Source: Salinisphaera sp052044135 (GTDB taxonomy: Bacteria; Pseudomonadota; Gammaproteobacteria; Nevskiales; Salinisphaeraceae). From it: a stretch of DNA of 64,000 bases. The position numbers and the translations under genes were made by a program. The DNA lies in the NCBI RefSeq assembly GCF_052044135.1, contig NZ_JBQDYF010000010.1, positions 83,033-147,032 on the forward strand. The letters run 5' to 3'. Shown here piece after piece: positions 45,324 through 54,370 of this stretch. A model generated the notes under the pieces. The model had not been told where the DNA came from and did not search any database. It worked only from the letters and a program-made list of their open reading frames with translations. Within the stretch, counting starts at the first letter, position 1. Every line of letters begins with the position of its first letter.

Positions 45324-46424
45324 CTACAACCGCATCGGCATGACAACGTACCGGCTCCGGTCGTCGCCAACCGCCTGCAACAGCCCGCTGCTGTCCGGTC
45401 CGGACAACGACAACCGGAATTCATCGGCCTGCATGGCCCCGAGCGCATCCAGTAAATAGCTTACGTTGAAGCCGATTTCCATGGGCTCGTGATCGTAGCT
45501 GACTTCGATCTCGTCTTCGGCTTCTTCGCGTTCGACGTTCTGTGCCTGCAACTTCAGCGTGTGTTGTGACAGAGACAGGCGCACGCCGCCGAATTTCTCG
45601 TTCGACAGAATCGCGGTACGCGACAGCGCCTGGCGGATAGTATCCCGATTCGCGAGCATCTCGCGCTCGGGGTTATCCGGGATGACGCGTTCGTAGTCGG
45701 GGAACCGGCCGTCGATCAGCTTGGTGGTGAAGTTGAGACCCGGCAGCTGCAGGCGCAGATGTTTGTTCGACAACCACAAGGTGATTTCGGCTTCACTGTG
45801 GCCCAGTAGTCGAACCAGCTCGGTGATGGCCTTGCGTGGAACGATTGCCTGTTGGACCTCCTCGATATCGAGATCGATGGGCGATTCGCTCATCGCCAGT
45901 CGATGCCCGTCGGTAGCGACACAGCGCACATGGTCGTGACGAAGTGCCAACAGGAGACCGTTGAGATAGTAACGAACGTCCTGGTGAGCCATCGCGAAAT
46001 GGGTGCGATCCAATAACTGCTTGAGCATGCTTTCCGGCAGGTTGATGGCCTGGCCGGATTCGACTTCATCGAGATGCGGCCAATCCTGTGCCGACAGGCT
46101 GGACAATGTGAAACGTGATCGTCCCGACTGGATACGCGTTTGATTGGCCTCCTGCCGGCAGGTGATTTCAGCCTCTTCCGGCAGCCCTCGGCAGATGTCG
46201 AGCAACTTTCGGGCGGGCACCGCGAGTTTACCGGGTTCCTCGATCACCGCCGGGCACTGGGTAACCAGTTCCAGCTCGAGATCGGTCGCCGTGATCTTGA
46301 GCTGGTTGTTGTCGCCCTGTATCAGGACGTTCGACAGGATCGGCATGGTCTGTCTTCGTTCTACCACACCGATGACGGTCTGTAGCGCGGACAGAATATC
46401 TCTGCGTTGGACTGAGAACTGCAT
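45324..46424 (-). CDS. dnaN: DNA polymerase III sliding clamp (beta subunit)
   Basis: 366-aa processivity clamp, three repeated clamp domains. It begins MQFSVQRRDILSALQTVIGVVERR and ends YVVMPMRL, the highly conserved C-terminus forming part of the clamp-binding pocket. VRCVATDGHRLAMSE lies in the second domain. Standard length. It is downstream of dnaA across a 254-bp AT-rich gap and is followed closely by recF. Confidence 0.97.
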   Translation of the reverse strand: MQFSVQRRDILSALQTVIGVVERRQTMPILSNVLIQGDNNQLKITATDLELELVTQCPAVIEEPGKLAVPARKLLDICRGLPEEAEITCRQEANQTRIQSGRSRFTLSSLSAQDWPHLDEVESGQAINLPESMLKQLLDRTHFAMAHQDVRYYLNGLLLALRHDHVRCVATDGHRLAMSESPIDLDIEEVQQAIVPRKAITELVRLLGHSEAEITLWLSNKHLRLQLPGLNFTTKLIDGRFPDYERVIPDNPEREMLANRDTIRQALSRTAILSNEKFGGVRLSLSQHTLKLQAQNVEREEAEDEIEVSYDHEPMEIGFNVSYLLDALGAMQADEFRLSLSGPDSSGLLQAVGDDRSRYVVMPMRL

Positions 46425-46678
46425 GGCTGGGGTCTCCGAACGGTCTCCGCCTTGTTGTCTTAAGCACTTAAAGAAAAGTTAGTAGTAGTCACAACAGTTG
46501 CAGCAATTTTCTGTTGATAACTCTATTTTTCTTTATATTTCAACGCGTTAATTTGATTCAAATGCTGTTGCGAATAGCGTGGTGAAGTTGTGGCTGGCCT
46601 GTGGATTCATTGTGTGTGGTTTGACGCGCCAGGGTTCGAATCGAACCGAGGCTGCGGTTATGCACCACTTATGCACAG
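46425..46678. other. Candidate chromosomal origin region (dnaA-dnaN gap)
   Basis: This gap contains a strongly AT-rich stretch (about 46500-46565), unusual for the GC-rich surroundings. It has a DnaA box TTATCAACA on the minus strand (46512-46520) and two direct boxes TTATGCACC (46658-46666) and TTATGCACA (46669-46677), with a weaker box at 46600-46608. A perfect 7-bp-arm palindrome GGTTCGAATCGAACC lies at 46633-46647. A fourth, perfect box lies beyond dnaA. The layout suits an unwinding element plus boxes, but which side of dnaA is the true origin is not proven. Confidence 0.6.
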
Positions 46679-47992
46679 CTAACTGGTGAGAATCCGGCTG
46701 AGGTTGACGTAGTCTTCATCCATCCGGGTATCGGTTTCGCGCAGTTCCTTGACCTTGCGACAGGCGTGAAGCACCGTCGTATGATCGCGTCCGCCGAAGC
46801 CTTGCCCGATTTCCGGGAGGCTGTGATTGGTAAGCTCCTTGGCCAGTGCCATGGCGAGCTGGCGAGGGCGTGCGATAGACCGCGTGCGTTTCTTGCCCAG
46901 CAGATCTGCGAGCCGGATCTTGAAGTACTCGGCGACGGTTTTCTGTATGTTCTCCAGCGTGACCAGACGGTCGTACACTGCGAGCATGTCGTAGAGGGCC
47001 TGTTTGGCGAAGTCGACGCTGATCGGCGCCCCGGTGATCTGGGCGGATGCCTTCAATCGATGCAGGGCACCTTCCAGGTCGCGCACGTTCGAACGCACAC
47101 GCTTGGCGATGAAGAACGCGACCTCCTGCGGCAGTTCCACGTTGTGCGCCTCGGCCTTGGACAGCAGGATGGCAACGCGGGTCTCGAGTTCGGGCGGTTC
47201 GACGGCAACCGACAGCCCCCAGGAAAAGCGTGACTTGAGTCGATCCTCGAGTCCTTCGACTTCCTTGGGGAACCGGTCGCAGGTGATCACGATGCGCTGG
47301 TTCGCCTCGAGCAGGGAGTTGAACGTGTGGAAGAACTCCTCCTGCGACCGGTCCTTGTTCGCGAAGAACTGGATATCGTCGATCAGCAGTGCCTCGAGCG
47401 TGCGGTAGTGCTCCTTGAACTGATCCATCCGGTTATGGCGGATCGCCGTGATCATTTCGTTGACGAAATGCTCGGAGCGGACGTACGCGATCCGGGCCCG
47501 CGGGTTGTTGGCCAGCAGCCGATGACCGACGCTCTGCATCAGGTGCGTCTTGCCCAAGCCCACGCCGCCGTAGATCAGCAGCGGGTTGTAGGCCATGTTC
47601 TCCGGCTCGGCGGCCTGTTCGGCCGCGGCCCGGGCGATCTGGTTGGATTTGCCCTGAACGAACGACTCGAAGGTATAGCGTGGATCGAGATTATGGCGTT
47701 TGGTATCGGTCAGGGTCGGCGCTTCATCGACCTCCGCCGCGTGGCTGCGTCGGCCGCCGCCCACCAGAACCCGGATCCGGCGCGGTTGCTCTCCAAGCTC
47801 GCTCAGTGCATTGGCGATGGGGGCCCGCAGCTCGCGCTCGACCTGATCCCGCACGACCTCATTGGGCGCCATGAGGTCCAGTCCGTCATCGCCGAAATGA
47901 GCCTCGAGCGGGCGCAGCCAGAGATTGACGTCTTTTTCGGGAAGTCGCGTCTCGATGTGGCTCAGACAACGCTGCCAGAGGGTATTCGCCAA
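46679..47992 (-). CDS. dnaA: Chromosomal replication initiator DnaA (TTG start)
   Basis: 437-aa AAA+ initiator. Domain I begins ANTLWQRCLSHIETRLPEKD. Domain III has Walker A YGGVGLGKTHLMQSVG and Walker B LLIDDIQFFANK; the C-terminal box-binding domain has GGRDHTTVLHACRKV. No ATG fits: the frame extends to a GTG at 48079 that overlaps a DnaA box and gives a non-family leader. TTG at 47992 aligns with the family N-terminus and has GGAG 8 nt upstream, so it is chosen. A weak start codon could limit DnaA synthesis. Confidence 0.93.
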   Translation of the reverse strand: MANTLWQRCLSHIETRLPEKDVNLWLRPLEAHFGDDGLDLMAPNEVVRDQVERELRAPIANALSELGEQPRRIRVLVGGGRRSHAAEVDEAPTLTDTKRHNLDPRYTFESFVQGKSNQIARAAAEQAAEPENMAYNPLLIYGGVGLGKTHLMQSVGHRLLANNPRARIAYVRSEHFVNEMITAIRHNRMDQFKEHYRTLEALLIDDIQFFANKDRSQEEFFHTFNSLLEANQRIVITCDRFPKEVEGLEDRLKSRFSWGLSVAVEPPELETRVAILLSKAEAHNVELPQEVAFFIAKRVRSNVRDLEGALHRLKASAQITGAPISVDFAKQALYDMLAVYDRLVTLENIQKTVAEYFKIRLADLLGKKRTRSIARPRQLAMALAKELTNHSLPEIGQGFGGRDHTTVLHACRKVKELRETDTRMDEDYVNLSRILTS

Positions 47993-48071
47993 CTCGATCG
48001 CTCCATTGCGGCAAAACACGGCGTAACCCGCCGAGCTCGACGGCCCGACAAGATAACCCACTGACCACAAC

Positions 48072-48080
48072 TTATCCACA
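48072..48080 (+). promoter_or_regulatory. Perfect DnaA box upstream of dnaA
   Basis: TTATCCACA, the consensus DnaA box, in the dnaA-rpmH divergent region. It may autoregulate dnaA or form part of the origin. Confidence 0.8.
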
Positions 48081-48093
48081 GTGTTATGCCACC

Positions 48094-48122
48094 TTGCAAG
48101 CGAGCGCGGACGGGACTAGAAT
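48094..48122 (+). promoter_or_regulatory. Sigma-70 promoter of rpmH
   Basis: TTGCAA (48094-48099), 17-bp spacer, TAGAAT (48117-48122), about 45 nt before the rpmH ATG. Near-consensus spacing and hexamers, as expected for a ribosomal-protein gene. Confidence 0.8.
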
Positions 48123-48174
48123 CCCGCGCTCTTTTCCTTGCAATGCGCCGACGCAGGCGCGAGCCGAGTCCGTT

Positions 48175-48309
48175 ATGAAACGCACCTTTCAACCCAGCAA
48201 TCTGCGTCGCAAGCGTACGCACGGTTTTCGTGCCCGTATGGCGACCAAAAACGGCCGTCGCGTTCTGGCCGCTCGTCGTGCCAAGGGGCGCAAGCGCCTG
48301 ACGCCGTAA
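48175..48309 (+). CDS. rpmH: 50S ribosomal protein L34
   Basis: 44-aa very basic protein, MKRTFQPSNLRRKRTHGFRA onward, ending KGRKRLTP: a complete and typical L34. The frame extends further upstream but the canonical MKRTFQP start at 48175 is certain. First gene of rpmH-rnpA-yidC-mnmE, the classic cluster next to dnaA. Confidence 0.98.
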   Translation: MKRTFQPSNLRRKRTHGFRARMATKNGRRVLAARRAKGRKRLTP

Positions 48310-48312
48310 CTC

Positions 48313-48672
48313 GTGGACGCGCGGCAGGCGACGTTTCCCCGCGCGCTGCGCCTGCTTCGACCGTCGCAGTACACGGCCGTGTTTGCGCGCGGCGAGAAGT
48401 TCGTCTGCGACGGCTTCGTGGTGATCGCCGCAAACAATGGCGAAGCGCATGCCCGGCTCGGGCTGGCACTCGCCAAGCGGCGCATCCGCCGTGCCGTGGA
48501 TCGCAATCGCGTCAAACGGGTCGTCCGCGAGTCTTTCCGTCATGTGCGCCCCGATCTGCCGGCGACTGATATTGTCGTGCTCGCCCGCAGTCGCACGGCG
48601 ACCATCGACAACGCATCGCTGACCGCGCAGCTGACCCGGATCTGGCAGCGGCTCGCGCGGAGCGCGCAATAG
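48313..48672 (+). CDS. rnpA: Ribonuclease P protein component
   Basis: 119-aa basic protein that assists the RNase P RNA in removing tRNA 5' leaders. The RNR motif is clear: ALAKRRIRRAVDRNRVKRVV (about residues 52-71), preceded by RLGL. It uses a GTG start 3 nt after the rpmH stop, consistent with coupled translation and low yield relative to L34. The yidD gene, usually next, is absent: only 27 nt separate rnpA from yidC. Confidence 0.95.
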   Translation: MDARQATFPRALRLLRPSQYTAVFARGEKFVCDGFVVIAANNGEAHARLGLALAKRRIRRAVDRNRVKRVVRESFRHVRPDLPATDIVVLARSRTATIDNASLTAQLTRIWQRLARSAQ

Positions 48673-48699
48673 AGCCAACGTCAGGGATACACGCCTCGC

Positions 48700-50451
48700 A
48701 TGGACAACATTCGCTTCGGGCTGCTGTGTGCGGCCGCCGTCATCTGCTTCTTTTTGTATCAGGCGTGGCAGGCGGATTATGCGCCCGCCGGCCATGGCCA
48801 AACCGCGCAACACACCAGCCAGCAGACCGGGGCCAACGCCAATAATGGCGCCGACGTGCCGGATATCGGTGCGCCGTCCAGCCAGGGCTCGAGCACGGCC
48901 AGCAACGGCGGCAGTGGCACGCCGGGGCCTGCTCATGCCGCGCCGGATTCGGAGCCGACCCCGGTGTCCGATTCCGGACAGCAGGTGCATGTGGTCACCG
49001 ACAAGCTCGATGTGACCATCAATACCCACGGCGGCGACCTGCGCCAGGTGGCGTTGCGGGGGGTGCCGCTGTCGGACAAGCATCCGAATACCAATCTGCG
49101 TCTGATCAACGACTCGCTGCCGGATTTCTTCATCGAGCAGAGCGGGCTGATCTCGCAGGGCGGCGACGCGCCGAACCACAACACGACCTATCAATCGGCG
49201 AAGAACGAATATCATCTGGCCAAGGGCCAGGACACGCTGCGCGTGCCGCTGACCTGGACCGACAATAACGGTCACAAGGTCACCAAGATCTATGTCTTCC
49301 ACCGCGGCAGTTACAAGATCGGGCTGGATCACAAGGTCGAGAACAAGTCGGCCAAGCCCTGGCAGTTGTCGCAGTACGTGCGCTACTGGCGCGCGCCGCA
49401 TGAAAACACCGGTGACGTGCCGTTCTCGCACGCCTTCTTCGGGGTCGGCTGGTATCAGCACAAGAGCGGCAACGACTTTGCCTACCAGCAGCGCGGGCGC
49501 GGCGATCTGGCATCGAACAAGCTGTCACTGCATCAGCAGGGCGGCTGGATCGCGATGGTTCAGCACTACTTCATCGGCGCGGTCATTCCGCCGTCCGATG
49601 CCAAGGTTCGCCTGTTTGCCCGGCCCAAGTCCGTGCAGGGCGCCTCCGGTGGTTACGCCGCCGGTTTCGTTGGCCAGCAGCGCAGCGTCGCGCCGCACAG
49701 CGCGAGCGAGTTCAAGTCCACGCTGTTCGTCGGCCCGAAATACCAGGACCAGCTCGACGCAGTCGCGCCCGGCCTGGGCCTGACGGTGGACTACGGCTGG
49801 TTCTCGGTGCTGGCGCGTCCGATCTTCTGGGTGCTGGATCACCTGCACTCGATCGTCGGCAACTGGGGCGTAGCCATCATCCTGTTGACCTTCCTGATCA
49901 AGGCGCTGTTCTACAAGCTTTCCGAGATCCAGTTCCGCGGCATGGCGCGCATGCGCAAGTTCCAGCCGCGCATGCAAAAGCTCAAGGAGCAGTACGGCGA
50001 CGACAAGCAGGAACTGCAGAAACGGATGATGGAGCTCTACAAGAAAGAGGGCTTCAATCCGATGGCCGGCTGTTGGCCGCTGCTGGTGCAGATGCCGGTG
50101 TTCATCTCGCTGTACTGGGTGCTGCGCGAGTCGGTGGAACTGCGCCACGCGCCGTTCGTGCTGTGGATCCACGATCTGTCGGCGCCGGACCCCTACTTCA
50201 TCCTGCCGATCATCTTCGGCCTGGTGATGTTCGCGCAGCAGAAGCTCAACGCCAATGTGGCGATGGACCCGATGCAGCAGCGGATCATGCAGATCATGCC
50301 CATCGGCATGGCGGTGTTCTTCTGCTTCTTCCCGGCCGGCCTGGTGCTGTACTGGTGCACCAACAGCCTGCTGACCATCGCTCAGCAGTGGTACATCTAC
50401 CGCAAGCTGGATACCGAGGGCCTGCATCGGGACGCGCCCAGCAAGAGCTGA
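48700..50451 (+). CDS. yidC: Membrane protein insertase YidC
   Basis: 583-aa inner-membrane insertase. The first transmembrane segment is at residues 6-21 (FGLLCAAAVICFFLYQ), followed by a low-complexity Ala/Gly/Ser/Thr linker (about 30-90), a large periplasmic beta-sandwich domain, and the five-helix insertase core starting around ILDHLHSIVGNWGVAIILLT. The core keeps the cytoplasmic hairpin (FQPRMQKLKEQYGDDKQELQ) and GCWPLLVQMPVFISLYW. The C-terminus is short and basic-poor. Confidence 0.96.
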   Translation: MDNIRFGLLCAAAVICFFLYQAWQADYAPAGHGQTAQHTSQQTGANANNGADVPDIGAPSSQGSSTASNGGSGTPGPAHAAPDSEPTPVSDSGQQVHVVTDKLDVTINTHGGDLRQVALRGVPLSDKHPNTNLRLINDSLPDFFIEQSGLISQGGDAPNHNTTYQSAKNEYHLAKGQDTLRVPLTWTDNNGHKVTKIYVFHRGSYKIGLDHKVENKSAKPWQLSQYVRYWRAPHENTGDVPFSHAFFGVGWYQHKSGNDFAYQQRGRGDLASNKLSLHQQGGWIAMVQHYFIGAVIPPSDAKVRLFARPKSVQGASGGYAAGFVGQQRSVAPHSASEFKSTLFVGPKYQDQLDAVAPGLGLTVDYGWFSVLARPIFWVLDHLHSIVGNWGVAIILLTFLIKALFYKLSEIQFRGMARMRKFQPRMQKLKEQYGDDKQELQKRMMELYKKEGFNPMAGCWPLLVQMPVFISLYWVLRESVELRHAPFVLWIHDLSAPDPYFILPIIFGLVMFAQQKLNANVAMDPMQQRIMQIMPIGMAVFFCFFPAGLVLYWCTNSLLTIAQQWYIYRKLDTEGLHRDAPSKS

Positions 50452-50545
50452 CCGCGGGGTCTGGGGCGTGTTGAGGTTTCGGGCGAGCATCGCGTTGGCG
50501 TCCGCGAATCGTGCCCGGCAAGGCGTGAGTCGCCGCACGCCCTAG

Positions 50546-51907
50546 ATGAACGGCGCCGCAACCAACGACACCATCGCCGCGCTGGCGAGCGCCGTCGGCC
50601 AGGCCGGCGTGGCGGTGGTGCGGGTCTCCGGGCCCGATGTGCCACGAATCGCGCGTTGCCTGATCGGCCGGCTGCCGGAAGCGCGCCGGGCCGTTCTGGC
50701 GCGGTTCACGGACGCCGCCGGACAAACCATTGATCAGGGCGTGGCGCTGTATTTCGCCGCTCCGGCCTCGTTCACCGGCGAACACGTGCTCGAGCTGCAG
50801 GGCCACGGCAGCCCGGTTCTGGTCGATGAATTGCTGGCCCGGCTGGTGGCGCTGGGCGCGCGGCTCGCCGGCCCGGGCGAGTTCTCCCAGCGCGCCTTTC
50901 TCAACGACAAGCTCAGCCTGGATCAGGCCGAGGCGATCGCGGACGCCATCGCCGCCGGCAGCCGGGTCTCGGCGCGCGCGGCGATTCGTTCGCTGGAGGG
51001 CGCTTTCGCCCGCGAGATCGAGGCGTTGGTCGAGGCGCTCATCCGGCTGCGGGTCTATACCGAGGCGGCCATCGACTTCCCGGACGAGGACGACGTCGAT
51101 TTTCTCGGCGACGGCGCGATCGAACGCCGGCTGGCCGCGATCACCGACGACCTCGCGGCCCTGCGCGCCCGGGCGGTTCAGGGCGCGGGATTTCGCGACG
51201 GGTTGCGGTTGGTCATCCTCGGCCGGCCGAACGTGGGCAAGTCGAGCCTGCTCAACCGGCTCGCCCGGCGCGAAACCGCCATCGTGACCGAAATCGCCGG
51301 CACCACGCGCGACGTGCTGCACGAGCAGCTTTCGATCGACGGCCTGCCGCTGACCCTGGTCGACACCGCCGGCCTGCGCGAGACCGACGATCCGGTCGAG
51401 GCCGAGGGCGTGCGCCGGGCGCGGGCGGAAATCGCGGCTGCGGATCGCGTGCTGCTGGTGATCGACGATCAGGCCGGGCTGACGCTCGCCGATCGTGCCT
51501 TGCTCGACGAGATCCCGGCCGAGATGGGCGTGACCGTGGTGGCCAACAAGATAGATCGTTCGGGCGCGCCGGCCGGGGCGGCGAACATCGCCGATCGCGC
51601 GGGCGTGCGCGTGGCGGCGATCGATGGCCGTGGTTTCGACGCGCTGGCGGCGCATCTGAAGTCGCTGGTCGGCATCGAAGGCGATGCCGAGCCGGCGTTC
51701 GTGGCCCGGCGCCGGCATCTGGCCGCGCTCGATCGTGCCGCCGCGGCTCTGGCTGTGGGTCGCGAGCGGCTGGTGGTTGATGTGGCGGGCGATTTGCTGG
51801 CCGAAGAGCTTCGTCTGGCCCAGGCGGCGCTGGGCGAAATCACCGGCCAGGTCAGCAGCGACGATCTGCTCGGCGAAATCTTCTCCAGCTTCTGCATCGG
51901 TAAATAA
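50546..51907 (+). CDS. mnmE: tRNA uridine-5-carboxymethylaminomethyl modification GTPase
   Basis: 453-aa GTPase which with MnmG modifies wobble uridine 34. The N-terminal folate-binding domain starts NDTIAALASAVGQAGVAVVR. The inserted G domain begins near residue 227 with LGRPNVGKSSLLNRLARRE, then GTTRDV, DTAGLRETDDPVE and NKID. The C-terminus FCIGK carries the catalytic cysteine. The usual next genes mnmG, rsmG, parA and parB do not follow here; a glutamate-synthase-like gene does. Confidence 0.96.
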   Translation: MNGAATNDTIAALASAVGQAGVAVVRVSGPDVPRIARCLIGRLPEARRAVLARFTDAAGQTIDQGVALYFAAPASFTGEHVLELQGHGSPVLVDELLARLVALGARLAGPGEFSQRAFLNDKLSLDQAEAIADAIAAGSRVSARAAIRSLEGAFAREIEALVEALIRLRVYTEAAIDFPDEDDVDFLGDGAIERRLAAITDDLAALRARAVQGAGFRDGLRLVILGRPNVGKSSLLNRLARRETAIVTEIAGTTRDVLHEQLSIDGLPLTLVDTAGLRETDDPVEAEGVRRARAEIAAADRVLLVIDDQAGLTLADRALLDEIPAEMGVTVVANKIDRSGAPAGAANIADRAGVRVAAIDGRGFDALAAHLKSLVGIEGDAEPAFVARRRHLAALDRAAAALAVGRERLVVDVAGDLLAEELRLAQAALGEITGQVSSDDLLGEIFSSFCIGK

Positions 51908-51974
51908 ACGGTTTTAGCGCCCCCCGGCGCGGGTGCATAGTGCGTGAATCGTTCAGCTCAGCCGTTATTTGCCC

Positions 51975-53558
51975 ATGCTAGGACATCCCCGCGCTCTGTA
52001 TTTGATCTATCTGCTGTTCACCGTAGCGGTTACCGCGGTGCTCGCGATTTTCGCGCCGGCGTGGTTATGGATCGCGGCGATCCTGGTGGCGCTGGCGATT
52101 CTCGGCGCCATGGATCTGCGCTCGGATCACAACGTGTTGCGCAATTTCCCGATCGTCGGGCATCTGCGCTACATGATGGAATTCCTGCGGCCCGAGCTGC
52201 GCCAGTATTTCTTCGAATCCGAGACCAGCGGACGGCCATTCAATCGCGAGCAACGTGAAGTCATCTACAAGCGCGCGCGAGGCGAACCCGATACCTCGCC
52301 CTTCGGCACCATGCGCGACTTCGAGGATGCCGGCTTTTCGTTCTCGCAGCACTCGATGGCGCCCAAAACGCTGGACGACGAGCACGCGCGTATCACGATC
52401 GGCAACAGCCAGTGTTCCCAGCCCTACAGCTCCTCGCGCCTGAATATCTCGGCAATGAGTTTTGGTTCCCTGTCGGGCAACGCCGTGGGCGCGATGAACC
52501 GCGGCGCCAAGCTCGGCAATTTCGCCCAGGATACCGGCGAGGGCGCGATCAGTGACTATCATCGCGAATACGGGGGCGATCTGATCTGGGAGATCGCCTC
52601 GGCTTATTTCGGCTGCCGGCACAAGGACGGATCGTTCAATGCCGACGAGTTCGCCGAGAAGGCGAACACCGAGCAGGTCAAGATGATCGAGATCAAGATC
52701 TCGCAGGGCGCCAAGCCGGCTCACGGCGGCTTGCTGCCGGGCAAGAAGGTCACCGCCGAGATCGCGCGTGTCCGTGATATCGAGCAGGGCCAGGACTGCC
52801 AGTCGCCCGCCACCCATCCCGAGTTCGACACGCCCCGGGGCCTGCTCGAGTTCATGCAGACGCTGCGCGAGCTCACCCACGGCAAGCCGGTGGGCTTCAA
52901 GCTGTGTCTGGGTCATCAGCACGAGTTCATGGGCATCTGCAAGGCCATGCTCGAAACCGGCATCACGCCGGATTTCATCACCGTCGATGGCGCCGAGGGC
53001 GGGACCGGCGCGGCGCCCACCGAGTTCGAGGACTTCATCGGCACCTACATCAACGAGGCGCTGCCGATTGTGAACAATTGCCTGCGCGGCATCGGCTTGC
53101 GCGACGACATCGTCGTCATCGCCAGCGGCAAGGTGGCCATGGGCTACGACATGGTGGTCAAGCTCGCGCTCGGTGCCGACATGTGCAATGCGGCGCGCGG
53201 CTTCATGTTCTCGACCGGCTGCATCCAGTCGCGGCGCTGCCATACCGATACCTGTCCGACCGGCGTCGCCACCCAGGATCCGCGCCGCGCGAAGGCGCTG
53301 GATGTGATGGGCAAGTCGCTGCAGGTGCGCAACTTCCATGATGCGACGATCAAGTCGTTCATGGACATTACCGGGGCGCTAGGGGTTGCATCGCCGGCAG
53401 AGCTCGCGCCGATCCATGTTTATCACCGGCCGGGATACGGTCCGGCCGAGACCTACGAGCAGATGCATCCGACGGTCGCCCCGGGCGATTTCCTCAACGA
53501 CCGGATTCCCGACGCCTACCGGCGCGACTGGCAGCGCGCCCGTGCCGATGCATTCTGA
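51975..53558 (+). CDS. FMN-binding glutamate synthase family protein, membrane-anchored
   Basis: 527-aa protein. Two hydrophobic segments near the N-terminus (about residues 8-45, with LIYLLFTVAVTAVLAIFAP) anchor it. The rest is the FMN/glutamate-synthase central barrel: SSRLNISAMSFGSLSGNAVG, VDGAEGGTGAAPTEF, IASGKVAMGYDMV. The cysteine cluster GCIQSRRCHTDTCPTGVATQ is the 3Fe-4S motif of GltB. It lacks the amidotransferase domain, so it is not itself a full glutamate synthase; relatives are uncharacterised. ATG at 51975 is preferred over an in-frame TTG. It overlaps the convergent gene by 43 nt. Confidence 0.88.
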   Translation: MLGHPRALYLIYLLFTVAVTAVLAIFAPAWLWIAAILVALAILGAMDLRSDHNVLRNFPIVGHLRYMMEFLRPELRQYFFESETSGRPFNREQREVIYKRARGEPDTSPFGTMRDFEDAGFSFSQHSMAPKTLDDEHARITIGNSQCSQPYSSSRLNISAMSFGSLSGNAVGAMNRGAKLGNFAQDTGEGAISDYHREYGGDLIWEIASAYFGCRHKDGSFNADEFAEKANTEQVKMIEIKISQGAKPAHGGLLPGKKVTAEIARVRDIEQGQDCQSPATHPEFDTPRGLLEFMQTLRELTHGKPVGFKLCLGHQHEFMGICKAMLETGITPDFITVDGAEGGTGAAPTEFEDFIGTYINEALPIVNNCLRGIGLRDDIVVIASGKVAMGYDMVVKLALGADMCNAARGFMFSTGCIQSRRCHTDTCPTGVATQDPRRAKALDVMGKSLQVRNFHDATIKSFMDITGALGVASPAELAPIHVYHRPGYGPAETYEQMHPTVAPGDFLNDRIPDAYRRDWQRARADAF

Positions 53559-54370
53559 TCCGCTGCCTCCGGCGCCGGCGGTCGGGCGATCCGGAACAGC
53601 ACGGGCCAGTACTTGCCGGTGATATAGACGCGGTCCGGGCCGGCGTCGTAGGCAATGCCGTTGAGCACGTCCGCCGAGTCCGGCATGGCGTCGGCAAGCG
53701 CCGATGCGTCGATCCGGTCGACCACATGCCCGTCGACCGGGTCGATGCGCACGATATCGTCAGTAAGCCAGACGTTGGCCCAGATCAGCCCGTCGATCGT
53801 CTCCAGTTCGTTGAGATGCATGACCGGCCGGCCGTGCTCGGTCACGAGCAGGCGGCGCCGGACGCTGAAATCCGAAGGGTCGACGAACCGCAGTATGGCA
53901 GAGCCGTTGCTCATCACCAGTTGCCCGCCGCAGCGCGTCAGCCCCCAGCCCTGGCCGGCGTAGCGAAACCGCCCGATCGGGCGAAGCGTGTCCGCGTCGT
54001 AGATGAAGCCGGTGCCGGACTTCCAGGTCAGCTGATACAGCCGGTCGTCGAACCTGGCCAGGCCTTCGCCGAAATATCGATCGGGAAGCGCGTGCCGGGC
54101 GAGAATCCGGCCACTGGCCAGATCCACGCGACGGACCTCTGAATGGCCGTAATCGCCCGTGCTCTCGTAGAGTGCCCCGCGGCTGATCAGCAGGCCTTCC
54201 GTGAAGGCGGAGGGATCATGCGGCAGTCGCGCCAGCGGCCGCGCCGTCTCGATCGGCGGCGGGCCCGCATGCCCGGCCGCCGAAAACAACGCCAGGAGCG
54301 CAGCGGCGATTGCCGCCGTCGACCGTCGCGTCCGCCTCGAAAAACCCGTTATGACGGGAGCTTGGGCCAT
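53516..54370 (-). CDS. Glutaminyl-peptide cyclotransferase, plant/bacterial beta-propeller type
   Basis: 284-aa exported enzyme that turns N-terminal glutamine into pyroglutamate in relatives. A signal peptide (about residues 10-33, TAAIAAALLALFSAAGHA) precedes the five-bladed propeller repeats: AFTEGLLISRGALYESTG, YFGEGLARFDDRLYQLTWKS, HLNELETIDGLIWANVW, and VLNGIAYDAGPDRVYITGKY, all family hallmarks. MAQAPVITG at 54370 gives a proper signal peptide, so longer frames are rejected. The C-terminal 14 codons overlap the opposing gene. Confidence 0.88.
   Translation of the reverse strand: MAQAPVITGFSRRTRRSTAAIAAALLALFSAAGHAGPPPIETARPLARLPHDPSAFTEGLLISRGALYESTGDYGHSEVRRVDLASGRILARHALPDRYFGEGLARFDDRLYQLTWKSGTGFIYDADTLRPIGRFRYAGQGWGLTRCGGQLVMSNGSAILRFVDPSDFSVRRRLLVTEHGRPVMHLNELETIDGLIWANVWLTDDIVRIDPVDGHVVDRIDASALADAMPDSADVLNGIAYDAGPDRVYITGKYWPVLFRIARPPAPEAADQNASARARCQSRR

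Noticed and set aside
46633..46647. tRNA T-arm (GGTTCGAATC)
   Set aside because: It is part of a perfect palindrome GGTTCGAATCGAACC without acceptor, D or anticodon stems nearby.
47993..48079. N-terminal extension of DnaA from GTG at 48079
   Set aside because: The added residues do not match the family and the codon overlaps a DnaA box; TTG at 47992 has a ribosome site.
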